Shown here: positions 39,778 through 49,247 of the stretch, in pieces | How positions within the stretch are numbered: the stretch's first letter is position 1 | Layout: each line of letters opens with the position of its first letter | NCBI GenBank assembly: GCA_012959695.1 | Contig: DUCS01000040.1 | Location: 1 to 59,471, forward strand | Length of the DNA: 59,471 bases | Source: Cycloclasticus sp. | GTDB lineage: Bacteria; Pseudomonadota; Gammaproteobacteria; Methylococcales; Cycloclasticaceae | Direction of reading: 5' to 3' | Position numbers and translations under genes: made by a program | The notes under the pieces: generated by a model | Database searches by the model: none | Told to the model about the DNA's origin: nothing | What the model saw: the letters and a program-made list of their open reading frames with translations, nothing else

Positions 39778-39862
39778 TGGTACCGAGGGCCGGAATCGAA
39801 CCGGCACTTCCGAAGAAACCGGATTTTGAATCCGGCGCGTCTACCAGTTCCGCCACCCCGGC
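39778..39862 (-). tRNA. tRNA-Leu (anticodon CAA)
   Basis: This is an 85-nt class II tRNA with acceptor GCCGGGG/CCTCGGT (G1-U72 wobble and one further G-U), anticodon loop TTCAAAA, a long variable arm (TTTCTTCGGAAG region), T-arm GCCGG/CCGGC and an encoded CCA. It reads TTG codons. Confidence 0.96.
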
Positions 39863-39878
39863 CAAATTAAGTGTGGGC

Positions 39879-39907
39879 ATTATAGACAGTTTCATATTTA
39901 AACTCTA
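39879..39907 (-). promoter_or_regulatory. Promoter of tRNA-Leu
   Basis: On the minus strand TATAAT (39884-39879) is followed at once by GCCCACAC, the same GC-rich discriminator type as the tRNA-Pro operon. A weak -35 element (TAGAGT) lies 17 nt upstream. The predicted transcript starts about 10 nt before the tRNA. Confidence 0.55.
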
Positions 39908-39975
39908 TCGAAATGTTGGATTATTGGAGACATTTGTTCTCGCTGATGCAAGCAGTTCCTGTAAAATTCACCGCC

Positions 39976-41001
39976 ATGAAAAAGAGTGACTTTAATTATC
40001 AATTGCCGAATGAACTGATAGCGCGATATCCATTGGATAAGCGTACGGACAGTCGATTGTTGGTCGTTAATGAGAAGAAGCTGACTGACATTTGCTTTAC
40101 TGATTTACCATCCTTATTAAAAGCTGGGGATTTATTGGTTTTTAATAACACCCGTGTTATTCCCGCACGCTTATTTGGTCATAAAACGACAGGTGGTAAG
40201 CTTGAAATTTTATTAGAACGCGTTATTGATGACAGATCAGCTCTCGCACATATCCGCTGCAGTAAATCACCTAAAGCGGGCGCGAAAATTATTTTGAATG
40301 AAGGTTACGAGTGCGTCGTTGATGGCCGTGATGACGATTTATTCAAATTAACATTTGCCGATTCAATTCATACGGTACTCGATGCGATTGGGCATATGCC
40401 TTTACCACCTTATATTGATAGGGAAGACGAGTCGCTAGATGTGGAACGCTATCAGACTGTTTTTAGTCGTGAATTGGGTGCTGTTGCGGCCCCTACGGCT
40501 GGTTTACACTTTGATGATGAGATTCTTCGGCAGATACAAGCAATGGATGTGGACTCCGCTTATGTAACGCTGCATGTCGGTAGTGGTACTTTTCAACCTG
40601 TGCGCGAGGAAAACCTTGCTGACCATATTATGCATAAAGAATGGCTTACGGTTGACGAAGAAGTGGTAGCTAAAATACACGCGACTAAGGAAAAGGGCGG
40701 GCGCGTTATCGCTGTAGGTACAACTGCCATGCGTTCGTTGGAGTCTGCCGCTAAAGATGGAACGTTAAAAACGTTTACAGGTGATACCGATTTATTTATT
40801 ACGCCGGGTTATCGTTTTAATGTGGTGGATGCGATGGTGACAAATTTTCATCTGCCTGAGTCTACCCTGTTGATGTTGGTGAGTGCGTTTTCTGGATACC
40901 AACGAATAAAGGATGTATACCAACACGCTATCGAGCAGCAATACCGTTTTTTTAGCTACGGTGATGCGATGTTTCTAAGCCGAATGAATGATAAGGACTA
41001 A
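39976..41001 (+). CDS. queA: S-adenosylmethionine:tRNA ribosyltransferase-isomerase
   Basis: This 341-residue enzyme adds the ribosyl part of SAM to preQ1-tRNA to make epoxyqueuosine. The N-terminus [31 protein letters not shown], the AAPTAGLHF motif and [17 protein letters not shown] are family signatures. ATG 39976 gives the standard start; the frame continues 21 codons upstream without conservation. Three bases separate it from tgt, the next enzyme of the pathway. Confidence 0.96.
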   Translation: MKKSDFNYQLPNELIARYPLDKRTDSRLLVVNEKKLTDICFTDLPSLLKAGDLLVFNNTRVIPARLFGHKTTGGKLEILLERVIDDRSALAHIRCSKSPKAGAKIILNEGYECVVDGRDDDLFKLTFADSIHTVLDAIGHMPLPPYIDREDESLDVERYQTVFSRELGAVAAPTAGLHFDDEILRQIQAMDVDSAYVTLHVGSGTFQPVREENLADHIMHKEWLTVDEEVVAKIHATKEKGGRVIAVGTTAMRSLESAAKDGTLKTFTGDTDLFITPGYRFNVVDAMVTNFHLPESTLLMLVSAFSGYQRIKDVYQHAIEQQYRFFSYGDAMFLSRMNDKD

Positions 41002-42120
<1,119 letters not shown>

Positions 42121-42158
42121 TGGTTGATTAAACTCACGAATTACTTTTAGGAGAAAGA

Positions 42159-42533
42159 ATGTTAGATTTTTTAATTTCAAATGCTGTGGCTGCTGAAGAA
42201 GCGGTTGCTGTAGCCAATGAAGCAACAGAACCAGGGTTTGAGGGATTGTTATTCCCCGTCGCGTTAATTGCGATTTTTTACTTCTTGCTGATTCGTCCAC
42301 AACAAAAGCGTAACAAAGACCATAAGAGACTGGTTGAAGATGCTAAAAAAGGTGATGAAATTGTGACGAGTGGTGGCGTTTTAGGAAAAATTACAGAAGT
42401 TGGTGATCATTTTTTAACACTTGAAATTGGTACTAATATGTCTGTTCAAGTAACAAAAACAGCCATTGCTACCGTTATGCCTAAAGGCACCTATAAGTCT
42501 GCTGCTAAGCCAGCTGCTAAAACTAAGAAATAA
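42159..42533 (+). CDS. yajC: Preprotein translocase accessory subunit YajC
   Basis: This 124-residue single-span membrane protein associates with SecDF. The helix at about 28-46 is followed by the family hallmark LLIRPQQKRNKDHKRL and a small soluble domain (GDEIVTSGGVLGKI). The C-terminus is Lys/Ala-rich. TTAGGAG precedes the ATG. It is first in the yajC-secD-secF set. Confidence 0.95.
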   Translation: MLDFLISNAVAAEEAVAVANEATEPGFEGLLFPVALIAIFYFLLIRPQQKRNKDHKRLVEDAKKGDEIVTSGGVLGKITEVGDHFLTLEIGTNMSVQVTKTAIATVMPKGTYKSAAKPAAKTKK

Positions 42534-42554
42534 AACGTTAAGCGAGCTGTTGTT

Positions 42555-44414
42555 ATGATGAATCATTTTCCTGCTTGGAAAAACTTGTTGATAGTTGCTG
42601 CGCTTGTCATTGCAGCTATTTATGCCTTGCCCAATATATACGGCGAAGACCCTTCGGTTCAAATCTCTCCTTTACGTGGAGCCGTTATAAATAGTGGGCT
42701 GATGAGCGATGTTAAAATAGAGCTCGCAAATAATGACATTACGCCATTAAAAGGCGAGCTTAAGCCTGACCGGATTTTACTCCGTTTCAACAATACATCT
42801 GATCAGTTAAAGGCATCCGATGTCATCAAAGCGACCTTATCAAACAACTATGTCGTGGCCTTGAATTTAGCACCTGCTACACCACAGTGGTTACGTTCTT
42901 TAAATGCATCACCAATGTATCTCGGCCTTGACTTGCGCGGTGGTGTGCATTTCTTGTTAGAGGTGGATATGGACGCCGCTGAAACACAAGCCGTTAGTCG
43001 TACGGCAACAGAAATTAGGCAGCACCTCAGGGAGAATAAACTTCGTTATTTAAGCGTTGTTATTGATGACAATAGCATTCGTATTAAATTTAAAAATCAA
43101 ACGATTCACGACGATGCGCTCAGTACCTTAGGTGACCAATTCCAAACATGGGAATTCAAATCCGATGAGGCAAATACGTCAACACCCACATTAAACGCTA
43201 ACATGTCGGATAATGAGCTCAAGACGGTGCGTAAGTACGCATTACAACAGAATATTATCACTTTGAAAAATCGTGTTAATGAGCTGGGTGTTGCTGAACC
43301 TGTTATTCAACAGCAGGGTGATAACCGAATTGTTGTGGAGTTACCAGGCGTTCAAGATACCGCGCGCGCTAAAGAGATTTTAGGCGCCACAGCGACACTT
43401 GAATATCACATGGTAGATGGAGAGCACAGCGTTTCATCTGCTGTTGCAGGCCGCGTTCCTATTGGATCTAAGTTATACGATAGACGAGAAGGCGGAAAAA
43501 TCCTTCTTAAGAAACAAATCATTGTTACTGGTAACGAAATTGTTGATGCCTCATCAGGCATTGAGAGCGATACCGGGTCGGCCATGGTGTCGGTTTCATT
43601 AGATGGCCCTGGCGGCAAAAAAATGAGTAAGACGACGCGTGAGAACATTGGAAAACCGATGGCCGTTGTGTTTATTGAAAACAGAACAGAAATAAAAATG
43701 GTTGATGGCAAACCGGTTCGTTACAAAACGGTTGTTGAAGAAGTGATTAATGTTGCGACAATTCGCGGGCATTTTAGTAATCGTTTTCAAACAACTGGCT
43801 TAGACAACCCCGGTGAAGCTCGCGATTTAGCCTTGTTGCTTCGAGCAGGTGCTTTAGCTGCTCCTATAGATATCGTCGAAGAGCGTACCGTTGGGCCTAG
43901 CCTAGGGCAAGACAATATCGACATGGGTTTTAACTCTGTGATGATTGGTTTTGTACTGGTGCTTATTTTTATGGCGGTGTATTACAAAACGTTTGGTCTG
44001 TTTGCCGACATTGCTCTAGCAACAAATTTAATTTTTATTATTGCTATTTTGTCATTGTTGCAGGCAACACTGACCCTTCCAGGTATCGCCGGTATCGTGC
44101 TAACGGTGGGTATGGCTGTTGATGCCAATGTGTTGATTTTTGAACGTATCAAAGAAGAACTGAAAAATGGCAATTCCCCGCAAGCCAGTATTCATGCCGG
44201 TTACGAGAAAGCATTCTCGACTATTACCGATGCGAATATCACCACTTTAATTGCTGCGATTATTTTATTTGGTTTTGGTACAGGGCCAATTAAAGGATTT
44301 GCGATAACCTTAAGCATTGGTATTTTAACGTCCATGTTTACCGCCATTGTTGGAACACGCGCACTGGTTAATGCAACTTACGGCAGCCGACAAATAGACA
44401 CATTGAAGATTTAA
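42555..44414 (+). CDS. secD: Protein translocase subunit SecD
   Basis: This 619-residue RND-family membrane subunit pulls secreted proteins across the membrane using the proton gradient. A first helix (about 8-26) is followed by a large periplasmic domain with LGLDLRGGVHFLLEVD and a C-terminal block of five helices including VGMAVDANVLIFERIKEEL. The first two codons are both ATG (42555, 42558); either may start. secF follows after two bases. Confidence 0.97.
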   Translation: MMNHFPAWKNLLIVAALVIAAIYALPNIYGEDPSVQISPLRGAVINSGLMSDVKIELANNDITPLKGELKPDRILLRFNNTSDQLKASDVIKATLSNNYVVALNLAPATPQWLRSLNASPMYLGLDLRGGVHFLLEVDMDAAETQAVSRTATEIRQHLRENKLRYLSVVIDDNSIRIKFKNQTIHDDALSTLGDQFQTWEFKSDEANTSTPTLNANMSDNELKTVRKYALQQNIITLKNRVNELGVAEPVIQQQGDNRIVVELPGVQDTARAKEILGATATLEYHMVDGEHSVSSAVAGRVPIGSKLYDRREGGKILLKKQIIVTGNEIVDASSGIESDTGSAMVSVSLDGPGGKKMSKTTRENIGKPMAVVFIENRTEIKMVDGKPVRYKTVVEEVINVATIRGHFSNRFQTTGLDNPGEARDLALLLRAGALAAPIDIVEERTVGPSLGQDNIDMGFNSVMIGFVLVLIFMAVYYKTFGLFADIALATNLIFIIAILSLLQATLTLPGIAGIVLTVGMAVDANVLIFERIKEELKNGNSPQASIHAGYEKAFSTITDANITTLIAAIILFGFGTGPIKGFAITLSIGILTSMFTAIVGTRALVNATYGSRQIDTLKI

Positions 44415-44416
44415 TT

Positions 44417-45352
44417 ATGAGTGATCAAAACGTAATCAAAATTGACTTTCTAAGCAAACGCAAAATAGCGCTTGTTTTATCGACTATCTTGCTCATTATT
44501 TCGATTGGATCCTTAGCAAATCAAGGGCTTAAAAAAGGCATCGATTTCACCGGTGGCACCTTGGTCGAAATGAGTTTTGTTGATCCAGTAGAACTTGAGA
44601 GCCTAAGAGGGCTGTTATCAACAGCAGGCTTCGAGGGTGCTGTCGTACAACATTTTGGCTCCTCTAAGGAAGTGCTTATTCGTTTATCACCCAATGCTGC
44701 ATTAAACACAGCGGCGCTAAGTAACAAGGTATTGTCAGTCGTTAATACTGGCTATTCACATTCAGGCGAGCTCAGGCGCGCAGAGTTTGTCGGCCCGCAA
44801 GTAGGTGAAGAACTGACCGAAGACGGTGGTTTAGCACTGCTGTACGCTCTTATTTGCATCCTCATCTACGTTACCTTTCGATTCGAATACCGGTTCGCTC
44901 TCGGCTCAGTCGCGGCCTTAGCACACGATGTAATTATTACGCTTGGTGTCTTCTCTGTCTTTCAATTCGAATTCGATTTAACCGTTTTGGCGGCTATTTT
45001 AGCGGTTATTGGTTATTCGTTAAACGACACCATTGTTGTGTTTGATCGTGTTAGAGAAAACTTCAGAAAACTTCGTAAAGGCACGCCAACAGAGGTCGTT
45101 AATATTTCGCTTAATCAAACATTGGGTCGAACGATCATGACATCCATGACAACCTTGCTGGTACTCATTGCGTTATTCGTTTTGGGTGGCGAGATTATTC
45201 ACGATTTCGCGTTAGCACTTATTATCGGTGTGTTGGTTGGTACCTATTCATCAATTTACGTCGCAAGCCCGATTACATTAGCGTTAGGCATATCTAAAGC
45301 CGACTTAATTATTGTTAAAGTTGATCAGGAAGAGCTAGATAAAATTCCTTAA
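44417..45352 (+). CDS. secF: Protein translocase subunit SecF
   Basis: This 311-residue partner of SecD has six helices. The periplasmic segment begins GIDFTGGTLVEM, and the membrane core has GYSLNDTIVVFDRVREN and the TSMTTLLVLIALFVLGG segment. It completes the SecDF motor; the gene ends the queA-secF run with no hairpin-plus-T terminator visible. Confidence 0.97.
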   Translation: MSDQNVIKIDFLSKRKIALVLSTILLIISIGSLANQGLKKGIDFTGGTLVEMSFVDPVELESLRGLLSTAGFEGAVVQHFGSSKEVLIRLSPNAALNTAALSNKVLSVVNTGYSHSGELRRAEFVGPQVGEELTEDGGLALLYALICILIYVTFRFEYRFALGSVAALAHDVIITLGVFSVFQFEFDLTVLAAILAVIGYSLNDTIVVFDRVRENFRKLRKGTPTEVVNISLNQTLGRTIMTSMTTLLVLIALFVLGGEIIHDFALALIIGVLVGTYSSIYVASPITLALGISKADLIIVKVDQEELDKIP

Positions 45353-45439
45353 ACAGCGTTTTACGTTTTGCTAAAACGTACGACAATGTTTAAATCAATC
45401 TGATACAGTAAACGTATCGTAATAACATCAAGGGCTTTA

Positions 45440-45882
45440 ATGAGTTCTTTGGTAGGACTGTTAATCGGCGTTATCGTCGCTATTCCGGGCACTATTATGC
45501 TGACCCGTAAATTTTTAAGCCCCGAACAGAAAAAGCTTTTTACGCACTTAGCTTAATTCCAATTGCGCTTGTATTTATTGGCTTTACGTACTATTACGGC
45601 GACTTATCTGCATTACCTGCCGAGTTAATTGGCGTCCTAATATTTCTTATCTTTGCATTACTGTCTCAGTTTTTTGCTATTCATTTATTAATGTATGCGT
45701 ATATCTTTCACGCTCTTTGGGACGTACTTCATGAAATATTCGTGTCTGAAATAAGTGCGGGGATTACTTGGACTCAAGTGCCTGCCGGCTATGCAGCTTT
45801 TTGTCCTACTTACGACATCATCATTGCTTATTATGTGTACCTAAATCTAGATCGTTGGAGTACCGCAAAGGAGAAAGCCTGA
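45440..45882 (+). pseudogene. Frameshifted small integral membrane protein gene (DUF6010-like)
   Basis: From ATG 45440 the frame reads 38 codons and stops at 45556. The -1 frame, open from about 45513, continues the same hydrophobic protein to TGA 45880-45882. Adding one base within the A5 (45530-45534) or T5 (45537-45541) run restores a protein of about 147 residues with four helices and the stretches HALWDVLHEIF and PAGYAAFCPTYDIIIAYY. These recall DUF6010 membrane proteins; that match is from memory. The second-frame stop overlaps the next gene's ATG (TGATG), so the intact gene was probably coupled to it. This is a one-base deletion, a sequencing error or, less likely, programmed slippage. 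Confidence 0.7.
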
Positions 45883-46616
45883 TGAAATTACTTGTTTTTC
45901 CACATTCACATTACTATGAAAAAGCTCGCTGGGTGCTGGATCATAAGAACATAGTTTATGACCCAATAGCTATCATGCCGGGCTTGCATATGATTACTGT
46001 GCGTCGATACGGTAAACGAACCTCCGTACCTGTTTTACTGGATGGTAACGATGCTATTCAAGGTTCAAGTGAAATAATAGATTATTTGGAAGATAAATTT
46101 CCAGACAATAAACTAACGCCAACAGGTGCCGAACAGCTTGAAGCTTGTCAGGCGCTTGAGAAAGATATGGATAAGCGACTAGGTGAAAACATACGACAAA
46201 TTTTATATGCCCGATTATTAAATTACCCGGACTATATTCGTTTTTGTTTTACCTACCCAATGTCTGGCTTAAAAAAAGGTTTGTTTACCTTTATGTATCC
46301 CGTATTAAAACGAAAAATCCATGATACCTACGTTGTTTCAGATGAGAAAGTTGCCAAAGCGCAAGTTGAATTCGATGAAGCTCTTGCTGATATTGAAAAA
46401 ATTATCAGTAAACAATCTTATTTATTAGGTGATACATTTACCCGTGCAGACACATCGGTAGCTTCGATGTTATCGCTATTGGTCTTGCCAAAAGAGCACC
46501 CGTTTCCATGGGCTGAGAAAGAAATTCCAGATGCTCAGATTAAAGCGTTACACGACAGTTACGCAAAGCATCCCGTTGCAGAATGGGTGCGCAACATTTA
46601 TTGTAACCACCGGTGA
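45882..46616 (+). CDS. Glutathione S-transferase family protein
   Basis: This is a 244-residue protein with an N-terminal thioredoxin-like domain (MKLLVFPHSHYYEKARWVLDHKNI; the VPVLLDG and GSSEIIDYL segments bind the glutathione gamma-glutamyl part). A helical C-terminal domain contains the GDTFTRADTSVASML capping box. The substrate is unknown. AAAGGAG lies seven nt before ATG 45882, and the start overlaps the stop of the frameshifted gene. It converges on suhB with a gap of only three bases. Confidence 0.9.
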   Translation: MKLLVFPHSHYYEKARWVLDHKNIVYDPIAIMPGLHMITVRRYGKRTSVPVLLDGNDAIQGSSEIIDYLEDKFPDNKLTPTGAEQLEACQALEKDMDKRLGENIRQILYARLLNYPDYIRFCFTYPMSGLKKGLFTFMYPVLKRKIHDTYVVSDEKVAKAQVEFDEALADIEKIISKQSYLLGDTFTRADTSVASMLSLLVLPKEHPFPWAEKEIPDAQIKALHDSYAKHPVAEWVRNIYCNHR

Positions 46617-46619
46617 CAG

Positions 46620-47423
46620 TTAGTTGCTATTAATAACCTTATTAGCGTGAGGTTCAATTTTATCCAATAAAGCGCGGTGCATTTTCGGATTACCACAGAC
46701 GATATTGCCGGTTTTCAAATAGTCATGTTCGTTCTCAAAGTCTGTTACAACTCCACCCGCTTCTTGAATCATTAACACGCCCGCAGCTAAGTCCCATGGC
46801 TTAAGGCCAATTTCAAAAAAACCATCCAATTTACCGGCGGCGACGTAAGCGAGGTCTAAAGAGGCTGCGCCAGCGCGTCTAACGCCCGATGTTGAACAAA
46901 AGATATCACGGAAAATATCTAGGTATGGTTCGATATTTTTATTGTTTTTAAATGGGAAGCCTGTGCCTAAGAAAGCACCTTCAATCTTGCGTTGTCTACT
47001 AACGCGTAAACGACGGTTATTTAACATCGCTCCTTTACCACGCGAAGCGGTAAACAGGTCTTGACGTACAGGGTCGTATATAACCGCCTGTTCAAGCACG
47101 CCATCTTTAGTTAATGCTATCGAGACAGCATAATGTGGAAAACCGTGCATATAATTTGTTGTGCCGTCCAGCGGATCAATAATCCACATGTACTCAGCGC
47201 CTTCATTTAGGTAGCCGGATTCTTCTGCTAATACACCATGATCTGGGTAGGCCATTAGAATCGTATTAATAATTTCTTCTTCTGCACGTTTATCAATTTC
47301 AGTGGCGTAATCATTTTGACTCTTTATAGTTATCTTAAGAGTGTCAATTGAGTCAGCTGAACGTATTATAATATCGCCTGCTTGCCTTGCTGCTCGAATA
47401 GCAATGTTTAACATTGGATGCAT
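46620..47423 (-). CDS. suhB: Inositol-1-monophosphatase (SuhB)
   Basis: This 267-residue Mg-dependent phosphatase of the IMPase family also serves as part of the rRNA antitermination complex in E. coli. Metal ligands lie in LAEESG, in IDPLDGTTNYMHGFPHYAVS and in KPWDLAAGVLMIQEAGG. The start MHPMLNIAIRAAR at 47423 is canonical. The frame stays open 149 codons further upstream, but that stretch is antisense to trmJ. It diverges from trmJ, the usual arrangement. Confidence 0.96.
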   Translation of the reverse strand: MHPMLNIAIRAARQAGDIIIRSADSIDTLKITIKSQNDYATEIDKRAEEEIINTILMAYPDHGVLAEESGYLNEGAEYMWIIDPLDGTTNYMHGFPHYAVSIALTKDGVLEQAVIYDPVRQDLFTASRGKGAMLNNRRLRVSRQRKIEGAFLGTGFPFKNNKNIEPYLDIFRDIFCSTSGVRRAGAASLDLAYVAAGKLDGFFEIGLKPWDLAAGVLMIQEAGGVVTDFENEHDYLKTGNIVCGNPKMHRALLDKIEPHANKVINSN

Positions 47424-47481
47424 GATTTTGCCTAGCTTTTGAATTGGCGCAAGGATAACAGATACCGTTGGAGAATGCCTT

Positions 47482-48237
47482 TTGAATATCAATGAAAATA
47501 GCGAAATACTGTCTAATATTAGGATAGTGTTGGTGCAAACATCCCACCCTGGGAATATTGGAGCAACCGCACGTGCAATGAAAAACATGGGGCTAACTGA
47601 CTTAGCCTTGGTTAACCCAAAAATATTCCCAAGCGCAGAGGCGACATCTCGCGCATCTGGCGCAGATAATATCCTTAGCAATGCAACGGTATATAGCAGT
47701 TTAAAAGATGCATTGGAACCATGTGAAGTAGTCCTTGGCGCCAGCGCAAGAATTAGGCACTTAGGCTGGTCAGAAGTCGGCCCGAAGAAAGGCTGTGAGT
47801 TATTAATTTCGGGTGCCAAATCATCAAAAGTGGGTTTGGTGTTTGGACGTGAGAATTCAGGCTTAACCAATGATGAGTTGGAGTTATGTAATCATTTATT
47901 ACACATTCCGACAAATCCAGATTTTAGCTCATTGAATGTAGCATCGGCCGTACAGGTGCTGTGTTATGAGATCTATTCTGCCGTTATTGGTGAGCAAGTC
48001 ATCGACTCACCCGAAGTTGAAGATAGACCAGCAACGAGTCAAGAATTTGAAGGCTTTTTCGATCACTTATTAAAGACGCTCGAAAAAACAGATTTTTTGC
48101 AGTTATATAAAACGAAGCGTCTTCAACAAAGAATTAGACGAATTTTTTATCGCTCTGAGTTAAACCGAACCGAGGTGAATATCTTGCGAGGCATATTAAC
48201 CGCTATTAATAATAAAATAGACGGTTTGAAGCGATAG
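47482..48237 (+). CDS. trmJ: tRNA (cytidine/uridine-2'-O-)-methyltransferase TrmJ
   Basis: This 251-residue SPOUT enzyme methylates the ribose of position 32 in several tRNAs. The N-terminus IRIVLVQTSHPGNIGATARAMKNMGL and the knot motifs (LVFGRENSGLTNDEL and ADFSSLNVASAVQVL-type segment) are clear. A TTG start at 47482 is supported by GGAGAA six bases upstream. suhB-trmJ-cysE normally precede the isc cluster in gammaproteobacteria. Confidence 0.95.
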   Translation: MNINENSEILSNIRIVLVQTSHPGNIGATARAMKNMGLTDLALVNPKIFPSAEATSRASGADNILSNATVYSSLKDALEPCEVVLGASARIRHLGWSEVGPKKGCELLISGAKSSKVGLVFGRENSGLTNDELELCNHLLHIPTNPDFSSLNVASAVQVLCYEIYSAVIGEQVIDSPEVEDRPATSQEFEGFFDHLLKTLEKTDFLQLYKTKRLQQRIRRIFYRSELNRTEVNILRGILTAINNKIDGLKR

Positions 48238-48306
48238 AAAAAAACGTGTTTGTTTCCTGCGCACGTTAGAATACAGTTAATACACAACACTAAATAGTTA
48301 GCAAAT

Positions 48307-49086
48307 ATGTTTGATCAGTTAAAAGAAGATATCAATATTGTTTTTGAACGCGACCCCGCTGCGCGTACAAAACTTGAGGTGCTAACCACCTATCCCGGCT
48401 TACATGCGTTAATGTTTCATCGTTTAAACCATTGGTTATGGCACGCAAACCTTAAATTTATCGCACGTTTTTTATCTTTCTTCGCACGTTGGTTTACCGG
48501 TATAGAAATTCACCCCGGCGCTGTTATCGGCAAACGATTTTTCATCGACCATGGAATGGGTGTAGTGGTCGGCGAAACGGCTGTTATTGGTGATGATTGC
48601 ACGCTTTACCACGGTGTAACACTCGGTGGTACCAGCTGGCAAAAAGGCAAACGACATCCAACCTTAGCCAATGGCGTTGTGGTTGGTGCTGGGGCTAAAG
48701 TTTTGGGTCCCATTGATATTGGTAATGATGCCCGAATAGGGTCTAATTCAGTCGTTGTTCGATCAGTGCCCGATGGTGCGACCATTGTCGGTATTCCAGG
48801 GCGTATTGCTAACGCCGCTGTTACTGCACCAAGCCCTGAGCAGGAAGCCTTAGCCAAGAAAATTGGTTTCGATGCCTACGGTACAGCTCAAGAAGTTCCG
48901 GACCCTGTTGCTGTAGCAATAAACGGTATGCTTGAGCACATCCATACGCTAGATAAAGAAATGGAACAAATATGCAATGAGATTCAATCATTAGGCGGTA
49001 AAATTGATGGTAAAGACGCGTCGGAAATATCAAGCGCACCTATTGATGACGGAACGGGTACCAGCTGCAAAGGCAAGCAATCATAA
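48307..49086 (+). CDS. cysE: Serine O-acetyltransferase
   Basis: This 259-residue hexapeptide-repeat enzyme makes O-acetylserine, the precursor of cysteine. The left-handed helix carries [26 protein letters not shown] with the catalytic His-Asp pair, then [15 protein letters not shown] and the [12 protein letters not shown] coils. The C-terminal tail (about 205-259) is acidic and ends TSCKGKQS. The stop (49084-49086) touches the target duplication of the element inserted next to it. Confidence 0.96.
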   Translation: MFDQLKEDINIVFERDPAARTKLEVLTTYPGLHALMFHRLNHWLWHANLKFIARFLSFFARWFTGIEIHPGAVIGKRFFIDHGMGVVVGETAVIGDDCTLYHGVTLGGTSWQKGKRHPTLANGVVVGAGAKVLGPIDIGNDARIGSNSVVVRSVPDGATIVGIPGRIANAAVTAPSPEQEALAKKIGFDAYGTAQEVPDPVAVAINGMLEHIHTLDKEMEQICNEIQSLGGKIDGKDASEISSAPIDDGTGTSCKGKQS

Positions 49087-49244
49087 AGTGAGACCTTGCA
49101 TGAAAGTTCTTTTGCCCCTATACGGCGTCGCCTAAAAGTGCCTACGGTTGGTAAAAAAGTGCTCAATCGGTCAAAATTCCCTCTTTCCGCGCCTTTTTGC
49201 TTTGTCTAGGAACAAAATCATCATCCGTGCAAAGGTCTCAAAGT
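49085..49244. mobile_element. MITE-like element with target-site duplication
   Basis: A 150-bp non-coding segment (49090-49239) begins GAGACCTTGCA and ends TGCAAAGGTCTC; the ends are inverted repeats of each other apart from one missing T at the left. Identical AAAGT 5-mers flank it at 49085-49089 and 49240-49244, the expected 5-bp target duplication. Inside there is a small GGCG-T-CGCC hairpin but no ORF. Removing element plus one AAAGT leaves cysE's stop only eight bases before the desulfurase ATG. I cannot name the parent transposon. Confidence 0.8.
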
Positions 49245-49247
49245 AAT

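Noticed and set aside
45529-45541. Programmed -1 frameshifting at the A5/T5 runs
   Set aside because: No classical A-AAA-AAG heptamer and no strong downstream structure is visible; a plain one-base deletion is simpler, though not excluded.
47424-47870. A 149-codon upstream extension of the suhB frame
   Set aside because: It is antisense to trmJ, has no SuhB homology, and the canonical MHPMLNIAIRAAR start is at 47423.
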